A DNA stretch of 26,995 nucleotides from assembly GCA_964568885.1 (NCBI GenBank), contig CAZMSF010000015.1, positions 1 to 26,995 on the forward strand. Direction: 5' to 3'. A model generated the notes under the pieces. It saw only the letters and a list, made by a program, of their open reading frames with translations, was not told the origin of the DNA and did not search any database. Positions 23,025 to 26,995 of this stretch are shown piece after piece (positions within the stretch are counted from its first letter, which is position 1; every line of letters begins with the position of its first letter). Source of the stretch: JAUSNA01 sp964568885. Lineage in GTDB: Bacteria; Patescibacteriota; Microgenomatia; Levybacterales; GWA1-39-11. Position numbers and translations under genes: made by a program.

Positions 23025-24596
23025 ATGAAACTACCTATTTTCCTCAAAGAAAGATATTTTCTTCTTCTTTTGTGCGGTGTACTTTTAGCAATAGGAGTTA
23101 CCTTAAGAGTGTATTATTATCAAACCACTTTCGGATACGATATGGCGCGAGATGCTTTTGAGGCGCACTCGATAGCATACCACCACGATCTGAAAATAAT
23201 GGGTCCAGGGACCGATATTGTCGGTCTCAACCATGGTGTTCTTTGGTACTATGTTTTGGCAATTCCGTATGCTCTTTCGCATCAAGATCCGCAAATTGCA
23301 GCAATTTTCTTCGTCATACTTTCTCTTGCGACTATTCCTGTAGTGTGGAAGCTGTCCTTTGCACTGTTTAAGGATAAGACACTATCTTTTGTTTCAACTC
23401 TTCTCTACGCATTTTCACCGTTAGTCATTTTCCTAAGTTCGTGGATGTCAAACCCGGTTCTTTGTTTGTATGTGAGCCCACCTCTCCTTCTTTTAATTTG
23501 GCAATATATTCATAAGCCTTCATACAAAAAAGCATTTTTTATTGGCCTACTTTATGGAATGCTCATTCAGTCCCAGCTCGCAAACGTACTGCTTTTGCTT
23601 ACTATTCCTCTCTATATATTATTCTTCAAACTGAAGTTTAGATTTTTGAATATTTCGGCATTATTATTGGGACTTTTTATCTCTCTTTTATCGTACCTGA
23701 TAGTAGAAGTTAAATTTCATGGCCGTGGCATTTTTGGGGCTTTGGAATTTTTAGGGGGTCATCATGGAGGGTTCCCAAAGATTCAAAATGTTTTAGATAA
23801 ATTTATAGAGTTTGCGAACCTAACAGCCTTTCCTTTCCATAACGTACTCACGCCGGCATTTTTAATACTGTTTACAGGTTTTATAGTGTTCCAATTCAAG
23901 GCCAACAAAAAACCTGTAGGCTTTCTTTTAATTTGGCTTATCAATATTTTGCTTTTTACGCTTTTTAGCACCGGAGTCTCAACGAGTTCCTTTGTATTTG
24001 TTCCGTCAATTGCGGCAGGCGTAATTCTTTTCAGTTTTGTATTTGTCAAAATATTGAAAAAGAAAGCAATTATTGGAGTTGTTCTTGTAATTCTCATCTT
24101 TTTTCAAATTGCTGCCGTTTTTAAATGGCAGCAAGAAGAATTTAGTCCGTTGGCAATACCCCGAAGTAACACTGTCTATCGTGACAAGCAGATTGTCGAC
24201 TACACGTATAAGAGTTCGCAAGGGCACGCTTTTGTCATCAATACTCTTACGGTGCCGCTTTATATTAATACCACCTGGGCCTATGTGTACGAATTTTACG
24301 GAAAAAGCAAATATGGATATGTTCCTTTCTGGGGTGGAAGAGGACAGACTGGATATCTGGGAAGCCTACCTGAGAAGCCATTTGGAAGCGATATCCGTTA
24401 TTTAATTCTCGAAAGCGCTATTGGTATTCCTGACGCTTATGTAGCAAAAATTAAGTATGACGAGGAGAAAATCAGTGATTTGGTCGAAGAAAAACATTTT
24501 GGATATGTTATTGTCCAGAAAAGAAAATTTCATGAAGGAAAAACAAATGTTCCGGTCCCAGATATTCTAAAGAACAGTAATATTTTATATGAGTAA
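23025..24596 (+). CDS. PMT-type GT-C glycosyltransferase
   Basis: This membrane protein of 523 residues (from ATG 23025) has a first helix, then an outer loop with FGYDMARDAFEAH, where Asp39 and Asp43 take the place of the Asp-Glu pair in its paralogues, and GLNHGVLWYYVLA. About eleven hydrophobic segments are followed by a soluble outer domain (about 385-523). It would use a polyprenyl-phosphate sugar, plausibly from the DPM1-like enzyme just upstream. The start is uncertain: GTG 23007, two bases after the upstream stop, would add six residues and resembles the GTG start at 9847; an in-frame ATG at 22971 lies inside the upstream gene. Its stop overlaps the next start by eight bases. Confidence 0.77.
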   Translation: MKLPIFLKERYFLLLLCGVLLAIGVTLRVYYYQTTFGYDMARDAFEAHSIAYHHDLKIMGPGTDIVGLNHGVLWYYVLAIPYALSHQDPQIAAIFFVILSLATIPVVWKLSFALFKDKTLSFVSTLLYAFSPLVIFLSSWMSNPVLCLYVSPPLLLLIWQYIHKPSYKKAFFIGLLYGMLIQSQLANVLLLLTIPLYILFFKLKFRFLNISALLLGLFISLLSYLIVEVKFHGRGIFGALEFLGGHHGGFPKIQNVLDKFIEFANLTAFPFHNVLTPAFLILFTGFIVFQFKANKKPVGFLLIWLINILLFTLFSTGVSTSSFVFVPSIAAGVILFSFVFVKILKKKAIIGVVLVILIFFQIAAVFKWQQEEFSPLAIPRSNTVYRDKQIVDYTYKSSQGHAFVINTLTVPLYINTTWAYVYEFYGKSKYGYVPFWGGRGQTGYLGSLPEKPFGSDIRYLILESAIGIPDAYVAKIKYDEEKISDLVEEKHFGYVIVQKRKFHEGKTNVPVPDILKNSNILYE

Positions 24597-26244
24597 CATT
24601 TCGGGTTTTCTCAGACGCAAGGTCTATGTAGCCCTTGTTGTCATAACGCTTCTTGCCGCATTTATTAGATTCTATAAGATAGCCGAGATTCCGGTCTCTT
24701 TATATTGGGATGAAGTATCTATAGGGTATAACGCATATTCGATAGGAATGACCGGAAGAGATGAATTTGGAACATTCACACCTCTTCTTTTTAAGGCATT
24801 TAATGACTATAAAATGCCTTTAGATATATATCTTACCGTCCTCTCGGAAAAAGCATTTGGGTTGGATGAATTTTCGGTAAGATTCCCTTCGGCTTTTTTT
24901 GGAACCCTTACGGTTCTTGTGGCTTTTTTTCTTGTCCGGCAATTACTTATAACATCTTCAAAAAAAACCAAATTACCAATTGATTCTTTTGCTTTATTGA
25001 CATCACTTATGCTTGCTATTTCTCCCTGGCACATACAATTTTCCCGCGCAAATTTTGAGGCGAACATTTCACTCTTCTTCGTCGTTTTGGGAGCATACTT
25101 TCTTCTTAAAGGAAGGGAAAGTTTTAAGTCATACGTGTTTTCCTTTTTATCATTTGCTTTCGCTTTTTATGGATATAGAAGCGAGTTTTTATTCTTGCCA
25201 ATTCTTATACTAGGTATTCATCTCATATGGTTCAGAAGATATATAATGCACGGGTATCAAAAAATTATTCTTGTAATTTTTTTATTTTCCTTACTACTTG
25301 TTCCTATTTTTATGCCTCTTACCAGGCAAGGCGCTTCAAGATACCAACAAACAAGCCTTTCAAATAAGGTTGAACAGGTTGCGCTGGATAATTTTCAAAA
25401 AGGGAGACCTGTCAACAAAAAAGTACTGTACATTTCAACTTTTCTGGAAGGATACGTCAGTGAGTTCACTCCGCAATTTCTTTTTTTGACCGGTGATCCT
25501 GAGGGGAGGCATAGTGCGAGGAACATGGGAATGCTTTATTTGTGGGAGTTCCCATTTGTGTTTCTGGGCGGATGGTTTATTTTCAAAAAAACTTCCCGCA
25601 AAATTTTCTACACAATTCTATTGTGGATACTTGCTGCACCAATACCCGCAGCTCTTTCAATTCCGACGCCGCATGCATTGAGGAGTTTGAACATATTGCC
25701 ACTGCCTCAACTTCTGACGGCTTTAGGTGTTATTTACATAATGACAATATTGCCAAAGTTCATGAAAAAACCATTCATAGCCGTATTATCAGTCATTGTC
25801 CTTATTTTTTTTGTTAATTTTACAAGACAATACATTCTCACCAACACAAAACTTGTCGTCTCAAACTGGGGGGATGGATATAAGCAGCTAGTCAGAACTA
25901 TTAAAGCAAGAGAAAACAAGTACGGTAAGATAATCATCACCGGGCATTACTGGCAACCGTATACGTATTTTTTGTTTTATGAAAAATTTAGTCCGGATAA
26001 TTTTCAAAAGACAGGAAATTCGGAGCATTTCGGCAAATATATATTTGGAGGAACCTCATGGGATTTGGCTGTTGGAAGGCCGGAACTAAGTGACGTTGAC
26101 TTGAAAGTTTTGGCGGGAAACGGAAAAGCACTCGTTGCGCTTTCGCCTGATGAGTACAAAGCCCAGGAGGAAAATCTAGGGTATCTTACTACAATACGGG
26201 ATAATAATGGAAAAACTGTTTTTATTGTAGGTGAATTGAAGTAG
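24589..26244 (+). CDS. PMT/ArnT-type GT-C glycosyltransferase, tandem paralogue A
   Basis: This 551-residue membrane protein has SLYWDEVSIGYNAYSIG with Asp41-Glu42 in the first outer loop, then TGRDEFG, NDYKMPLDIYLT and SPWHIQFSRANFEANI. These blocks recur in the genes at 26257 and 3743 (minus), so the three form a paralogue group within GT39/GT83. About eleven to twelve hydrophobic segments and a soluble C-terminal domain (about 410-551) follow. It would glycosylate an outer-face acceptor from a lipid-linked donor. ATG 24589 overlaps the preceding stop by eight bases, so translation is coupled. Twelve bases separate it from its tandem copy. Confidence 0.83.
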   Translation: MSNISGFLRRKVYVALVVITLLAAFIRFYKIAEIPVSLYWDEVSIGYNAYSIGMTGRDEFGTFTPLLFKAFNDYKMPLDIYLTVLSEKAFGLDEFSVRFPSAFFGTLTVLVAFFLVRQLLITSSKKTKLPIDSFALLTSLMLAISPWHIQFSRANFEANISLFFVVLGAYFLLKGRESFKSYVFSFLSFAFAFYGYRSEFLFLPILILGIHLIWFRRYIMHGYQKIILVIFLFSLLLVPIFMPLTRQGASRYQQTSLSNKVEQVALDNFQKGRPVNKKVLYISTFLEGYVSEFTPQFLFLTGDPEGRHSARNMGMLYLWEFPFVFLGGWFIFKKTSRKIFYTILLWILAAPIPAALSIPTPHALRSLNILPLPQLLTALGVIYIMTILPKFMKKPFIAVLSVIVLIFFVNFTRQYILTNTKLVVSNWGDGYKQLVRTIKARENKYGKIIITGHYWQPYTYFLFYEKFSPDNFQKTGNSEHFGKYIFGGTSWDLAVGRPELSDVDLKVLAGNGKALVALSPDEYKAQEENLGYLTTIRDNNGKTVFIVGELK

Positions 26245-26256
26245 AATTAAGAAATA

Positions 26257-26995
26257 ATGGCAACAAAATTTCTGAGAAGTTATCTCCTTATTGCGATTAT
26301 TCTTTTTGCGGCTATTTTGAGGCTGTATAATTTGTCTAGTATTCCCATAAGCCTCAACCAGGACGAAACCGCTTTAGGATATAATGCCTACTCATTGCTC
26401 AAAACAGGAGCGGATGAGTATGGCAAATTTATGCCTCTATCCCTGAAGTCTTTCGGAGATTGGAAATTGCCGGTTTATCCACTCCTTGATACAATTCCGA
26501 TTTTATTTATTGGGCTTACCGAATTTGCAGTGAGGCTCCCGAGTGCTCTAGCCGGAATTGCCTTAGTCCCCTTGATTTACTTTCTATCTAGCCAAATATT
26601 TAAGAATAAGAAAATCTCATTACTTGCTTCCTTTTTTATGGCGGTCTCTCCGTGGGGAATATTTTTCTCGAGGGTTGCTTACGAAGCAAACGTAGCGACT
26701 TTAATGCTTGTGGGTGGACTCATTTGTTTTTTTAATTTCTACTATGAAAAGAAAAAAGGATACTGGTTGCTACCTGCTTCTTTCCTTTGGGGATTAACAA
26801 TTTTTACCTATCACGCTTTTGTCGTCTTTATGCCGCTATTTGCAATTGCGTTATTTGCTTTATTGTTTAAAAAATTTCTAAAGGATAAATATGTTTTTAT
26901 TTCAAGTTTGATATTTGTATTCTTTGTAGGATTATCGGTGTTTTCTACCATAACAAGTGGAAGTATCGGCAAACTTTCATCAACCAGTCTGTTTG
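26257..26995 (+). CDS. PMT/ArnT-type GT-C glycosyltransferase, tandem paralogue B (cut by window end)
   Basis: A frame from ATG 26257 stays open to the window end (246 codons, no stop). It has a first helix (about residues 7-22), then SLNQDETALGYNAYSLL with Asp36-Glu37, TGADEYGKF, FGDWKLPVYPLL and SPWGIFFSRVAYEANV, all matching paralogue A and the minus-strand gene at 3743. About half the expected 550-590 residues are present, so the missing part lies beyond the window and the gene is not truncated. Its N-terminal motifs (DETA, DEYGK/DEFGK, VPVY/LPVY-type) seem closer to the 3743 protein than to its immediate neighbour. Confidence 0.82.
   Translation, partial: MATKFLRSYLLIAIILFAAILRLYNLSSIPISLNQDETALGYNAYSLLKTGADEYGKFMPLSLKSFGDWKLPVYPLLDTIPILFIGLTEFAVRLPSALAGIALVPLIYFLSSQIFKNKKISLLASFFMAVSPWGIFFSRVAYEANVATLMLVGGLICFFNFYYEKKKGYWLLPASFLWGLTIFTYHAFVVFMPLFAIALFALLFKKFLKDKYVFISSLIFVFFVGLSVFSTITSGSIGKLSSTSLF

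Noticed and set aside
1..26995. Alternative genetic code (TGA as glycine) as in some CPR groups
   Set aside because: TGA ends several genes exactly at ATGA overlaps with the next start, and reading through it would run into other frames. Tryptophan is read from TGG.
1..26995. CRISPR array, rRNA, riboswitch or clear intrinsic terminator
   Set aside because: No spaced repeats, rRNA-like sequence or conserved leader was seen. Intergenic spaces are short (the longest without a gene is about 100 bases), and I found no convincing GC hairpin followed by a T run.

Overview
The window is an AT-rich piece of a draft genome. Three runs of exactly 100 N mark scaffold gaps. It reads as a surface-glycan (glycosyltransferase) island next to the end of an integrated element. 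TGA works as an ordinary stop: several ATGA stop/start overlaps depend on it, so the standard bacterial code fits and code 25 does not. Many features suggest a Candidate Phyla Radiation (Patescibacteria, perhaps Microgenomates-like) bacterium: a dense array of GT-C membrane glycosyltransferases, DUF5652-like and DUF5667-like proteins, almost no Shine-Dalgarno sequences, and a large serine recombinase at a tRNA gene. That placement is inferred from gene content; no marker gene is present.

Positions 1-1657 hold the tail of a small unknown protein and a large serine recombinase coupled to it by ATGA. They abut the 3' end of a tRNA-Glu(CTC) gene on the minus strand (1657-1727), which has a good promoter of its own. 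This looks like one end of an integrative element inserted at a tRNA. The recombinase frame has no stop at the junction. It runs antisense through the whole tRNA and in frame into the neighbouring glycosyltransferase, giving an 806-codon open frame that I read as two genes.

Positions 1832-6587 hold an ALG5/DPM1-like GT2 enzyme and a GT-C mannosyltransferase-like protein on the plus strand. They converge on a minus-strand pair: an acyltransferase-3 O-acyltransferase followed by a PMT-type GT-C protein.

Positions 6623-17714 are a nearly continuous plus-strand run: a DUF5667-like small protein, two PMT-type GT-C enzymes, two adjacent PTPS_related (PF10131) membrane proteins, a second DPM1-like GT2, a Wzx/MOP flippase and three soluble GT2 enzymes. 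A small minus-strand DUF5652-like gene (17711-17962) ends this run. A second plus-strand run (18038 to the window end) has a GT4 enzyme, a YfhO-family membrane protein, two GT2 enzymes (one DPM1-like) and three PMT-type proteins, the last cut by the window end.

Taken together, the three DPM1-like enzymes would load sugars onto a polyprenyl phosphate on the cytoplasmic face. The GT-C proteins would use those lipid-linked sugars outside the membrane. GT2/GT4 enzymes plus the flippase would build and export a lipid-linked oligosaccharide, and the acyltransferase would decorate it. No nucleotide-sugar synthesis genes, oligosaccharyltransferase (STT3) or polymerase/ligase is recognisable here.

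The most useful new observations are the recombinase/tRNA/glycosyltransferase read-through frame, a repeated leaderless-type start signal (-10 hexamer six bases before the start codon), and evidence that one scaffold gap is not real because its flanks are the same 55 bases.
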